Origin: Rhodospirillaceae bacterium CCH5-H10
GTDB taxonomy: Bacteria; Pseudomonadota; Alphaproteobacteria; Reyranellales; Reyranellaceae
Direction: 5' to 3'
NCBI GenBank assembly: GCA_001557035.1
Contig: LSKJ01000492.1
Coordinates: 1-7,331 of the forward strand
Length of the DNA stretch: 7,331 bases
Shown: positions 1 through 6,036 of the stretch, piece after piece
Numbering within the stretch: the first letter of the stretch is position 1
How the letters are laid out: each line of letters starts with the position of its first letter
Translations under genes and position numbers: made by a program
Notes under the pieces: generated by a model
What the model saw: the letters and a program-made list of their open reading frames with translations, nothing else
Database searches by the model: none
Told to the model about the DNA's origin: nothing

Positions 1-1233
1 CGGCGGTCCGGCCATGCCGAGCGCGTGTTGCCCGAACAATGCTCCCTGAACGTCGGTCGAGAACATGACGTGTGCGTTGGCTGCGTGCGCATCGCGGAAC
101 AGGCGCTGCATCGAGCCGCCGAGGTAGAGACCGCTCGATCCCGCGATTCCCATCAGGATGTCGACGGACTCGAGGCAGAGGCGGGCCGAGAAGAACGCGT
201 CGCGGCGATAGCGCAGCTTGTCCTCGTGCGTGGGCTCGGCTCCCGACCGCGCGACGGTCATCGCGTGCTCGCAGGCGCGGCGCATCATCATCTCGGCGGT
301 GTCGATCCGTACGCTGGCCTCGGCGACCTTGATCTGCACGGCCTGGCTGGCGCCGACCGGCTGGCCCGTCGTGGTCGCGTTGCGCTTGCGCGCCGCGCCG
401 ACCACCGTCTCGTAGGCGCCCCTCGCGCAACCCAGCATCACGCCCGACAGGACATAGGGACCGAGCGCCAGCATGGGCAGGCGGAACAGCGGCGACGTGT
501 TCACGACCGAGCCGGCGTGCGGCTTGCCGTTCATCGTCCAGGCCGAGATCGTACGAACGTCTGGCACGAACAGGTTCTTGATGGCCACATCCTTCGAGCC
601 GGTGCCCGCGAGGCCGACGGCATGCCACGTGTCGATGATCTCGTACTGCGAGCGATGGACCAGGCAGAAGCGCTGGTCGACCGGCGGGCCGTCATCGCGC
701 TCGCGCACCATGAAGGCCAGCATGTTCCAGTCGGAATTGTCGACGCCGGAGGAGAGCGGCCAGCGGCCCGACACCTCGTAGCCGCCCTCGACCTTGCGGC
801 CGCGGCCGGCGGGAAAAGCGAGCGAGGTGGCGATCAGAACGTCGGGGGAGGCGTCCCAGATCTCGTCCTGCGCCTCGGGATGGAAGTAGCCCAGCATCCA
901 GTGATGGCTGCCGAGATTGCCGAGGTTCCAGGCGGTCGATGGGCAGACGCGGGCGATCTCGGCACAAGTGTCCACCAGGATGCCGACATCGAGATCGGCG
1001 CCACCGACGCGCGCCGGCTGGACCATGCGGAAGAGGCCAGTGCGGTGCAGGTCGCGCTCGGTGTCGTCGGGAAGGCGGCGCAGCTTCTCGCAGGCTTCGG
1101 CGCGCGCGCCGATCGTCGGCACGAGCGTGCGGGCGCGCTCGAGCATCTCCGAGTAGGTGACGCCGGCGAACGAGACCGGCTTGCTGGGCAACGTCGCCGA
1201 CGGTGTCCAGTCGGCGGCCCGCTGGGTCCGCAT
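1..1233 (-). CDS. Acyl-CoA dehydrogenase-fold flavin-dependent monooxygenase, oxygenase subunit (3' end cut by window)
   Basis: The 411 codons present run off the left edge without a stop. The protein looks like the oxygenase half of a two-component flavin monooxygenase of the HsaA/HpaB-like, acyl-CoA dehydrogenase type 2 group, which hydroxylates a small, often aromatic, substrate using reduced flavin from a separate reductase. Seen: N-terminal helical domain to about residue 120 with CPSTAWNLGNLGSHHWMLGY (97-116), middle beta domain with the family-typical VSGRWPLSSGVDNSDW (154-169), and a C-terminal helical bundle from about 255 with GSSGLYLGGSMQRLFRDAHA (365-384). Family members are usually about 390-410 residues, so little should be missing. 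The ATG at 1233 is preceded by GGAGG (1244-1248) at a 10-base spacing. No flavin reductase partner lies in the window. It is divergent from the VOC gene across a control region with two palindromes. A plain acyl-CoA dehydrogenase is less likely because of the SGRW...SSG signature. Confidence 0.85.
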   Translation of the reverse strand, partial: MRTQRAADWTPSATLPSKPVSFAGVTYSEMLERARTLVPTIGARAEACEKLRRLPDDTERDLHRTGLFRMVQPARVGGADLDVGILVDTCAEIARVCPSTAWNLGNLGSHHWMLGYFHPEAQDEIWDASPDVLIATSLAFPAGRGRKVEGGYEVSGRWPLSSGVDNSDWNMLAFMVRERDDGPPVDQRFCLVHRSQYEIIDTWHAVGLAGTGSKDVAIKNLFVPDVRTISAWTMNGKPHAGSVVNTSPLFRLPMLALGPYVLSGVMLGCARGAYETVVGAARKRNATTTGQPVGASQAVQIKVAEASVRIDTAEMMMRRACEHAMTVARSGAEPTHEDKLRYRRDAFFSARLCLESVDILMGIAGSSGLYLGGSMQRLFRDAHAANAHVMFSTDVQGALFGQHALGMAGPP

Positions 1234-1277
1234 ATCGAATATTCCTCCCGGCGATCTGCCGCTTGTTCTTGGCGGCA

Positions 1278-1306
1278 ACGATGCTTGTGTCACGCGTTCA
1301 GGTCAA
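1278..1306 (-). promoter_or_regulatory. Possible promoter of the monooxygenase gene
   Basis: On the minus strand TTGACC (1306-1301) lies inside the first palindrome. The best -10 at a 17-base spacing is CATCGT (1283-1278), only three of six consensus matches. The placement mirrors the stronger promoter on the other side, which is the main reason to list it. Confidence 0.35.
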
Positions 1307-1335
1307 GTGACCTAATTTGTTGGTCGATTGACCAA
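1300..1335. promoter_or_regulatory. Twin palindromic operator, GGTC-N4-GACC twice
   Basis: Two inverted repeats of identical architecture lie in the divergent region between the monooxygenase and VOC genes: GGTCAAGTGACC at 1301-1312 (arms extend to AGGTCA/TGACCT) and GGTCGATTGACC at 1322-1333 (arms extend to TTGGTC/GACCAA at 1320-1335). Their centres are 21 bp apart, two helical turns, so two dimers would sit on the same DNA face. Each contains a TTGACC reading outward toward one of the two genes, usable as a -35 element. This is the form expected of a repressor site. The TetR protein encoded at 1835-2530 is the obvious candidate ligand, which is inference; a GntR- or other dimeric regulator is possible. 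Confidence 0.75.
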
Positions 1336-1356
1336 GCTACGGACGACCACGATACT
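1328..1356 (+). promoter_or_regulatory. Probable sigma70-type promoter of the VOC gene
   Basis: TTGACC (1328-1333, five of six matches to the -35 consensus), a 17-base spacer and GATACT (1351-1356, four of six matches to -10). Transcription would start near 1363 and give a leader of about 30 bases. The -35 box is the right half of the second palindrome, so a bound dimer would block polymerase directly. Confidence 0.6.
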
Positions 1357-1391
1357 TCGCTGCAACGGAACAGCTCTCGGGAGGAGCAGAG

Positions 1392-1838
1392 ATGGCTATC
1401 AAGGTGCTCGAACTTCATCATCAGGGCGTGCGTATCGACGCCGGCGACAAGACCATCGAAGACCTAAAGAAGTTCTACACCGGCGTGCTCGGCCTGGAGC
1501 ACGACACCGGTCGTCCCGAGATACCGGGCATTCCCGGCATGTGGATCAACATCGGCGAGGTCGGCCAGATCCATTTGATCGGCGGCGACGTCCCCTCGCG
1601 ATTTGCCCAGGGGCCGGGCAAGGATCCAACCGCGCCGCACGTCGCGCTGGCCGTCGAGAACATCGTCGAGACCAAGGCCGAACTCGACCGGCTGGGCGCC
1701 AACTACTGGTCGCTCAAAGGTGCCACGGGCCCCGATGCCGAGCAGCTCTTCCTCAACGATCCGTGCGGCAACATGGTGGAGCTCCACCAGTTCGACAAAT
1801 GCCGCTGCCGGCTGAAGAGCCGCGTGAAGCCAGCCTAA
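1392..1838 (+). CDS. VOC family (glyoxalase/bleomycin resistance fold) protein
   Basis: A 148-residue protein with the length and pattern of a single vicinal-oxygen-chelate domain made of two beta-alpha-beta-beta-beta modules. Seen: module one contains HHQGVRI (9-15), FYTGVLGLEH (28-37) and GQIHLIGG (58-65); module two contains PHVALAVENI (82-91), the helix ETKAELDRLGANY (93-105) and DPCGNMVELHQF (123-134). Candidate metal ligands are H10, H61, H83 and E130, the normal VOC positions. Family chemistry includes epimerisation, glutathione or thiol transfer and ring-cleavage dioxygenation; the substrate cannot be read here. The ribosome-binding site GGGAGGAG (1379-1386) sits five bases before the ATG. 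The gene diverges from the flavin monooxygenase and shares the twin-operator region, so the two are probably co-regulated and may act in one degradative or detoxifying route. Its stop overlaps that of the TetR gene by four bases. Confidence 0.87.
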   Translation: MAIKVLELHHQGVRIDAGDKTIEDLKKFYTGVLGLEHDTGRPEIPGIPGMWINIGEVGQIHLIGGDVPSRFAQGPGKDPTAPHVALAVENIVETKAELDRLGANYWSLKGATGPDAEQLFLNDPCGNMVELHQFDKCRCRLKSRVKPA

Positions 1839-2530
1839 CGGTCAACCGGCGCGGCGAGGCCGGCGCAGACGAAGGGGACGATCTCGCGGATGGCGGTTTC
1901 CATGTCCGCAGGGTCGCATCTTCCCTGGGAGATCGATTCCAGGCGGCCGGGCTGCAGCAGCGTCCAGACGTAGGCGCCCATCATGAAGTAGTAGCGCCAG
2001 TAGAGCGTCTTCGCCGGAATCTTCGGCAGGGCGCGCTGGATGGCCTCGACATAGAGCGCGTTGGTCTCGTCGTAGATGTCGGCGCGCACGATGCTCGCGG
2101 TGTCGTCGGGATCGGTGAACAGGCGGGCGTGCATCTGCATCGAGGTGCGGCGCTGGCTGCCGGCGCGCGGCTCGGCCATCAGCAGCGGACGGACCAGCGC
2201 ATCGACCAGCACGTCGAGTGGGACAATCCCGCGTGGGTAGCGGGCCTGAGCCTCCAGCAGCAACTGCCGCCGCCGTTCCGTGACCTCGGTGCCGTGCCGG
2301 GCGACGACCGCCTCGAAGATCGCGCGCTTGGATTCGAAGTAGTAGTGGAGTTGTCCCACGTTCACGCGGGCCCGGCTGGCGATGGCGCGCGTGGTCGTGC
2401 CGCCATAGCCGACACGCCCGAAGAGTTCCTCCGCCACGTCCAGGATGCGTTCCGGCAGGTTGGGGCGGCTCGTCTTCCTGCGCCGCGGCGCGGCGGGTTT
2501 CGGCTTCTTCGCGATTGTCTTTCTCGCCAC
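1835..2530 (-). CDS. TetR/AcrR family transcriptional regulator
   Basis: A 231-residue one-component regulator. A basic N-terminal tail (residues 1-22, many Lys/Arg) precedes the TetR DNA-binding domain at about 25-75: ILDVAEELFGRVGYGGTTTR (29-48), then the recognition helix region ASRARVNVGQLHYYFESKRA (51-70). The C-terminal ligand/dimer domain has ALPKIPAKTLYWRYYFMMGA (167-186), a pattern resembling the PsrA-like TetR C-terminal group, whose known members sense fatty acids; ligand identity here is unknown. The start is GTG at 2530, with AGGA about seven bases upstream; the ATG at 2537 is out of frame. It is convergent with the VOC gene (4-base overlap) and divergent from the aldo/keto reductase across 100 bases in which I see no GGTC-N4-GACC copy. 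By proximity, the likely target is the twin palindrome at 1300-1335, possibly as a ligand-released repressor. Confidence 0.9.
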   Translation of the reverse strand: MARKTIAKKPKPAAPRRRKTSRPNLPERILDVAEELFGRVGYGGTTTRAIASRARVNVGQLHYYFESKRAIFEAVVARHGTEVTERRRQLLLEAQARYPRGIVPLDVLVDALVRPLLMAEPRAGSQRRTSMQMHARLFTDPDDTASIVRADIYDETNALYVEAIQRALPKIPAKTLYWRYYFMMGAYVWTLLQPGRLESISQGRCDPADMETAIREIVPFVCAGLAAPVDR

Positions 2531-2630
2531 GACACATCCTGCTGGAAATAATGGGGCCTCTCATAAAGCGAAGCCCGGTCGTTTTCCATGGCGGCTGCAG
2601 AACCTTGCCCCTCCGTGCTAGAACGCAGGC

Positions 2631-3605
2631 ATGAAAACCAAGCTCCTCGGCCGGACCGGCATCCACGTCTCGCAACTCTGCTTCGGCACCATGTCCTTCG
2701 GCGGCGACGCCGACGAGGCCACCTCGGCTTCGATGTACAAGGCGGTGCGCGACGCCGGCATCAACTTCTTCGACACAGCCAATGAGTACAACAAGGGCAA
2801 GTCCGAGGAGATCCTGGGCCGGCTGGCGAAGGATCATCGCAACGAGCTGGTGATCACCACCAAGTGCTTCAACAAGACCGGCCCCGACGTGAACGCCGGC
2901 GGCGCCAACCGCCGTCATGTCGTGCAGGCGGTCGAGGCCAGTCTGCGCCGCCTGCAGACCGACCGCATCGACGTGCTGTTCCTGCATCGCCACGACGCGG
3001 TGACGCCGATCGACGAGATGATGCGCGGCCTCGAGGACCTGGTGCGCTCGGGCAAGGTGATCTATCCGGCGGTCAGCAACTGGTCGGCGTGGCAGACCCA
3101 GCGCGCGGTCGACATCCAGGAGCGCAACAACTGGGCGCGCCTGCAGGTCATCCAGCCGATGTACAACCTCGTGAAGCGCCAGGCCGAGGTCGAACTGCTG
3201 CCGATGGCGGCGGCCAACGGGATCGGCGTCATTCCCTACAGCCCGGCAGCAGCCGGTCTCCTGTCGGGCAAGTATTCCGGCGAGGCCTCGGGACGTCTCA
3301 AGACCAACAAGATGTACGAGGCGCGCTACGGCGAGGAATGGGCCTTCGAGACGGCCGAGAAGTACGTCGCGCTTTGCAAGGCGAAGGGCCTGCATCCGGT
3401 CAGCGCCGCCATCGCCTGGGTGGGCGCGCACCCCGCGATCACCGCGCCCATCATCGGTGCGCGCAATCTCGACCAGCTCAAGGCCTCCCTGGATTCGGTG
3501 AACGTGGCCATGACGCCTGAACTTCACGCCGAGATCGCCGCCCTGTCGCGCACGCCGCCGCCGGCCACCGATCGCCTGGAAGAGCAGAAGGTCGCGAAGG
3601 CCTAA
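2631..3605 (+). CDS. Aldo/keto reductase
   Basis: A 324-residue NADPH-dependent oxidoreductase of the (beta/alpha)8 aldo/keto reductase superfamily, cytoplasmic, reducing aldehydes or ketones to alcohols. Seen: N-terminal LGRTGIHVSQLCFGTMSFGG (6-25), the active-site stretch FFDTANEYNKGKSEEILG (46-63) supplying D48 and Y53, ITTK (75-78) supplying K78, and LFLHRHD (116-122) supplying H119, so the full Asp-Tyr-Lys-His tetrad is present. GIGVIPYSPAAAGLLSGKY (198-216) and PIIGARNLDQL (273-283) match cofactor-binding segments. Length is normal for the family's YajO/Tas-like branch. The ATG at 2631 has only a weak ribosome-binding site (CAGG directly upstream), but residue 1 aligns with the usual family start. 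It ends convergently with the ModA-like gene, overlapping by four bases. Substrate unknown; its neighbours suggest a peripheral catabolic or detoxifying role. Confidence 0.92.
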   Translation: MKTKLLGRTGIHVSQLCFGTMSFGGDADEATSASMYKAVRDAGINFFDTANEYNKGKSEEILGRLAKDHRNELVITTKCFNKTGPDVNAGGANRRHVVQAVEASLRRLQTDRIDVLFLHRHDAVTPIDEMMRGLEDLVRSGKVIYPAVSNWSAWQTQRAVDIQERNNWARLQVIQPMYNLVKRQAEVELLPMAAANGIGVIPYSPAAAGLLSGKYSGEASGRLKTNKMYEARYGEEWAFETAEKYVALCKAKGLHPVSAAIAWVGAHPAITAPIIGARNLDQLKASLDSVNVAMTPELHAEIAALSRTPPPATDRLEEQKVAKA

Positions 3606-4291
3606 CCCGGCTCTAGCCCCTTCGCCCGGAAGAGCGCCTTGGCCTCTTCCGTGCGAAGGCTCTCGATCAGGGCCTTTGCCAGCACGGGCCGCGTGCTGTC
3701 CGTGGGGATGCCCGCGACGAACACCGTAACCATGTGCAGGTCGCCGGGCAGGGGGCCGATGATGTCGATGCCAGGGACCTGCAGCAGTTCCGGCACCTGC
3801 TGGACCGCGAGATCGACCTCGCCGGTCGGCAGGAACATGCCTGAATAGCCCGAGGGCGGCGGGAATTTCGTCCTGGCGTTGATCTCGTCGGCGATACCCA
3901 TCCGGTCGATCAATTTCGCGAAGTAGATGCCGCTGGCGCCGCCGGCCGCGGGATGGGTGTAGGAGATCGCGCGGGCATCCAGCAACGCGCGCTTCAGCGC
4001 CTCGGGCGTGGAGATGTCGGGCTTCGGCGCACCGGCTTTCACCGCGATGGCTGTGGCCGAGCTGGCGATCACGACGTCCGATCCCGCGACGATGTCGCCG
4101 GAGGCGAGGAGCGTGTCGGTCACGGCCCGGTTGAGGATCAACGCGTCGGCCTTCTCGCCGGACTGAAGCCGCTTCAGGAGCAGCGGCGCGGTGGCCCAGG
4201 TGAAGTCGAGTTTGCAGCCATGGGCTCGCTTGAAGGCCGGCACGAGTTGTTCGACCACACCCTGGACGGCGATCGCGCTGAATACCTTCAT
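3602..4291 (-). CDS. ModA-like substrate-binding domain protein, apparently cytoplasmic
   Basis: A 229-residue type II periplasmic-binding-protein fold resembling the molybdate-binding protein ModA and its SBP_bac_11 relatives. Seen: first lobe MKVFSAIAVQGVVEQLVPAF (1-20) with TWATAPLLLKRLQSGEKADA (31-50); the hinge and second lobe carry AISYTHPAAGGASGIYF (108-124), GEVDLAVQQVPELLQVPGID (157-176) and a C-terminal helical segment RTEEAKALFRAKGLEPG (213-229). The domain begins at residue 1. Upstream codons in this frame reach a stop after only eight residues without any hydrophobic stretch, so no signal peptide is encoded, unlike transporter ModA. No permease or ATPase gene is adjacent. It may be a solute-sensing or scavenging protein that left the transport system; its ligand is not determinable. 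It lies 66 bases downstream of the zinc-ribbon gene and could be the last gene of that minus-strand operon. No good ribosome-binding site is visible before the ATG. Confidence 0.8.
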   Translation of the reverse strand: MKVFSAIAVQGVVEQLVPAFKRAHGCKLDFTWATAPLLLKRLQSGEKADALILNRAVTDTLLASGDIVAGSDVVIASSATAIAVKAGAPKPDISTPEALKRALLDARAISYTHPAAGGASGIYFAKLIDRMGIADEINARTKFPPPSGYSGMFLPTGEVDLAVQQVPELLQVPGIDIIGPLPGDLHMVTVFVAGIPTDSTRPVLAKALIESLRTEEAKALFRAKGLEPG

Positions 4292-4327
4292 GTCGAAATC
4301 ACCACTCGTCGCCGTTCAGAGCGAGGG

Positions 4328-4344
4328 CCGCCGCAACGCGGCGG
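4328..4344. other. Short perfect GC hairpin in operon gap
   Basis: CCGCCGC-AAC-GCGGCGG, a 7-bp perfect stem with a three-base loop, 13 bases past the zinc-ribbon stop and before the ModA-like start on the minus strand. No T-run follows on either strand, so it is not a classic intrinsic terminator. It could reduce read-through or stabilise the upstream mRNA end; in DNA this GC-rich it may also be chance. Confidence 0.35.
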
Positions 4345-4357
4345 AACGATAGCGCAG

Positions 4358-4540
4358 TCAGGCGTCTGCGGTGACGCTGGCGGTACTGCCGCAATGCTCG
4401 CAGCGCGGACTGTCCACCAGACGCAGGCCGCGACAGCCCGGGCAAACCCCGAGGTCGAACCGGGTGGATCGCGGGGATGCACTTCCTTTCGGCATCGGCG
4501 GGGCCGCGAACAGGTCGCGCAGGATATCCCGCCATCTCAT
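4358..4540 (-). CDS. Small zinc-ribbon protein
   Basis: A 60-residue protein not recognised as a named family. Its visible feature is a C-terminal zinc ribbon: C33-x2-C36 (CPGC) and C47-x2-C50 (CEHC), separated by ten residues, which would bind one zinc ion. The N-terminus MRWRDILRDLF is amphipathic and basic, followed by a Pro/Ser-rich linker (14-25). It is supported as a real gene by three things: its ATG overlaps the YbaK-type stop in an ATGA (4537-4540), the arrangement of translational coupling; third codon positions are strongly G/C, as in neighbours; and the paired cysteines are a coherent motif. Such ribbons serve in nucleic-acid or protein contacts; coupling to a tRNA-editing-type enzyme suggests, but does not show, a link to it. 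An ATG higher up in the same frame would run deep into the YbaK gene and is not credible. Confidence 0.72.
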   Translation of the reverse strand: MRWRDILRDLFAAPPMPKGSASPRSTRFDLGVCPGCRGLRLVDSPRCEHCGSTASVTADA

Positions 4541-5028
4541 GGCTGCGCGTGCTCCGCGGTGCCATCTGGGCGCTCGCAGACGTCGATCCATTCGGCGCCG
4601 ACGAGCGAGGCCATACGCTCTGGCGCGATGCGGACCGCCGAGTTGGTCGAGCCGGCAGCAGGGACGACTTCGTCGAACTCCTTCAGCGAGACGTCGCAAT
4701 AGACCGGAAGGGGCGTCGCGAGGCCGAACGGGCAGACACCGCCCACCGGATGGCCGGTGAGCGCCACAACCTCGTCGGCGCTCAGCATGCGCGGCTTGCC
4801 GCCCAGCACGTCCTTGATCTTGCGATTGTTCAGCCGTGCATCTCCGGACGTCACGATCAGCAATGCGCGGTCCTTGATGCGCAGCGAGAGGGTCTTGGCG
4901 ATCTGCGCGGGCACGACACCGTGGCCGCGCGCCGCCCTCTCGACGGTGGCGGTGCTGGCTTCGAGTTCCAGGACCTCCAGGTCCGGCGCGCTTTGGGCGA
5001 GGAACGTACGTACGGCTTCGACGGTCAT
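4537..5028 (-). CDS. YbaK/EbsC family aminoacyl-tRNA deacylase-like protein
   Basis: A 163-residue single-domain member of the YbaK/ProX/EbsC fold, whose known members hydrolyse mischarged aminoacyl-tRNA (for example Cys- or Ala-tRNA(Pro)) in trans. Seen: MTVEAVRTFLAQSAP (1-15), EASTATVERAARGHGV (23-38), the conserved lysine segment QIAKTLSLR (42-50) with K45, the strand and loop LLIVTSGDARLNN (56-68), and HPVGGVCPFGL (93-103), the Gly-Gly...Pro loop of the active site. Length is typical. I chose the ATG at 5028 because family homology begins there; the longer frame from 5103 adds 25 Ser/Arg-rich residues unlike the family. No strong ribosome-binding site precedes 5028 (a GAGG lies about 13 bases away). 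It heads a likely operon: its stop overlaps the zinc-ribbon start. It may be a general quality-control enzyme unrelated to the catabolic genes around it. Confidence 0.9.
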   Translation of the reverse strand: MTVEAVRTFLAQSAPDLEVLELEASTATVERAARGHGVVPAQIAKTLSLRIKDRALLIVTSGDARLNNRKIKDVLGGKPRMLSADEVVALTGHPVGGVCPFGLATPLPVYCDVSLKEFDEVVPAAGSTNSAVRIAPERMASLVGAEWIDVCERPDGTAEHAQP

Positions 5029-5181
5029 GGAAGCGAAACGTCCCTCACTTCGTTCGCCCTGACAACTCCATTGGGATGAGCGCCATGTGGACCCGTACCG
5101 CATGGTGGGTGGCAGCCCCGAATTTCGATGACAAATGGCACGGTGGCGGTACCGTCCGCCAAATCATCACGGGAGAAGCGC

Positions 5182-6024
5182 ATGCCGACGATCGACGCCC
5201 AGGTTCACTGCTATGAGCGCAATCACCCGGGCCGCCCGTGGACTGCCGTGCTGGCAGGGCCGCCCGAGGTCACCGCCGAGGACATGATCAAGGCGATGGA
5301 TTCCGTCGGCGTCGATGGTGCGCTTCTGGTTTCTGTTTACACAATGTACCGCTGGGACGAGAGCTATGCCGTGGGCGTCCAGAAGGCGCATCCCGGCCGC
5401 TTCGGCGTCATCAAGCCGGTCAATGCCAACGATCCCAAGGTCGAGGGCACGATCGCCGACTGGGCGACGATGGACGGCACGGTCGCCATCCGCATCATGT
5501 TCACGCCGGAGATTTCGACCGACGCCGCCGATCCCGGCATCAACCGCGTGCTCGCGGCCGCCGCAAAGCACGACCTGCCGGTCAACCTGATGGCGCGTGG
5601 GCGCCTGCCGCAGGTCGGCGAGCTGGCGAAGCGCAATCCCAACACCACGCTGGTCATCGACCATCTCGGCCTCGAGCAGCCGATGGCGCCGCCGCCTCCG
5701 AAGGACCCCTGGCACGAACTGCCGCTGCTGCTGAATCTGGCCAGGAATCCGAACGTCGTCGTGAAGATCACCGGCGCCTGCACGCTGAGCCACGAGAAGT
5801 TCCCCTACAAGGACATCTGGGACCCGCTTGGCCGCATCTTCGACGCCTTCACGCTGGACCGCTGCATGTGGGGTACCGACTGGACCCGCGCCGTGGCGCT
5901 GCTGACATACAAGGAGGGCGTCGATGCCTTCCGCGTCACCGATCGCCTGTCCGACAGTGATCGCGCCACGCTGATGGGTGGATCGCTGCAGAAGATCTAT
6001 GGCTGGTCGCCGGCCAAGAAGTGA
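5182..6024 (+). CDS. Amidohydrolase-2 family (TIM-barrel metal-dependent hydrolase superfamily) protein
   Basis: A 280-residue enzyme with the amidohydrolase-2 layout. Seen: N-terminal strand TIDAQVHCYERNHPGRPW (3-20), GVDGALLVSVYTMYRWDESY (43-62), DLPVNLMARG (131-140), LVIDHLGLEQP (157-167), NVVVKITGACTLS (191-203) and MWGTDWTRAV (229-238), carrying the usual late-barrel Asp (D233). Relatives hydrolyse lactones or amides or decarboxylate in aromatic and heterocycle catabolism. Oddities: the usual His-x-His after strand one is Q7-x-H9, and the strand-five His position is M137, so two metal ligands appear absent, as might fit a metal-independent enzyme such as the pyrone dicarboxylate lactonase LigI. 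The start is the ATG at 5182 with GGGAGAA (5171-5177) just upstream; an in-frame ATG at 5128 lacks such a site and adds 18 non-homologous residues. The gene stands alone, divergent from the YbaK-type gene and 12 bases from the convergent acetyltransferase. Substrate unknown. Confidence 0.87.
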   Translation: MPTIDAQVHCYERNHPGRPWTAVLAGPPEVTAEDMIKAMDSVGVDGALLVSVYTMYRWDESYAVGVQKAHPGRFGVIKPVNANDPKVEGTIADWATMDGTVAIRIMFTPEISTDAADPGINRVLAAAAKHDLPVNLMARGRLPQVGELAKRNPNTTLVIDHLGLEQPMAPPPPKDPWHELPLLLNLARNPNVVVKITGACTLSHEKFPYKDIWDPLGRIFDAFTLDRCMWGTDWTRAVALLTYKEGVDAFRVTDRLSDSDRATLMGGSLQKIYGWSPAKK

Positions 6025-6036
6025 CGATGGCGCCGC

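Noticed and set aside
25..1467. Plus-strand open frame of 480 codons antisense to the monooxygenase gene
   Set aside because: Arg/Ala/Gly-rich product with no recognisable family; it is the high-GC antisense shadow of the clear acyl-CoA-dehydrogenase-fold gene on the minus strand.
1809..1822. CGGCT-GAAG-AGCCG hairpin near the end of the VOC gene
   Set aside because: The 5-bp stem is inside coding sequence with no T-run; too weak to call a terminator.
1328..2551. Plus-strand open frame of 407 codons
   Set aside because: It overlaps the VOC gene in the wrong frame and then runs antisense to the TetR gene; no ribosome-binding site or family.
1842..3527. Minus-strand open frame of 561 codons
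   Set aside because: It spans the antisense of the aldo/keto reductase and an alternative frame of the TetR gene; composition is that of a GC shadow and no domain is visible.
5034..5060. Stretch including GGGCGAACGAAGTGAGGGAC (minus strand) that looks like a dispersed intergenic repeat
   Set aside because: Only one copy in the window and no clear dyad; cannot be supported without a genome-wide search.
5029..5103. 25-residue N-terminal extension of the YbaK-type protein from the ATG at 5103
   Set aside because: Ser/Arg-rich residues unlike the family; homology starts at the Met encoded at 5028.
5140..5160. Overlapping inverted repeats ACGGT/ACCGT and GGCGG/CCGCC upstream of the amidohydrolase
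   Set aside because: Only 5-bp arms in GC-rich DNA; they form mutually exclusive hairpins, but nothing else supports a riboswitch or attenuator.
5167..5793. Minus-strand open frame of 208 codons
   Set aside because: Antisense shadow of the amidohydrolase gene with no family resemblance.
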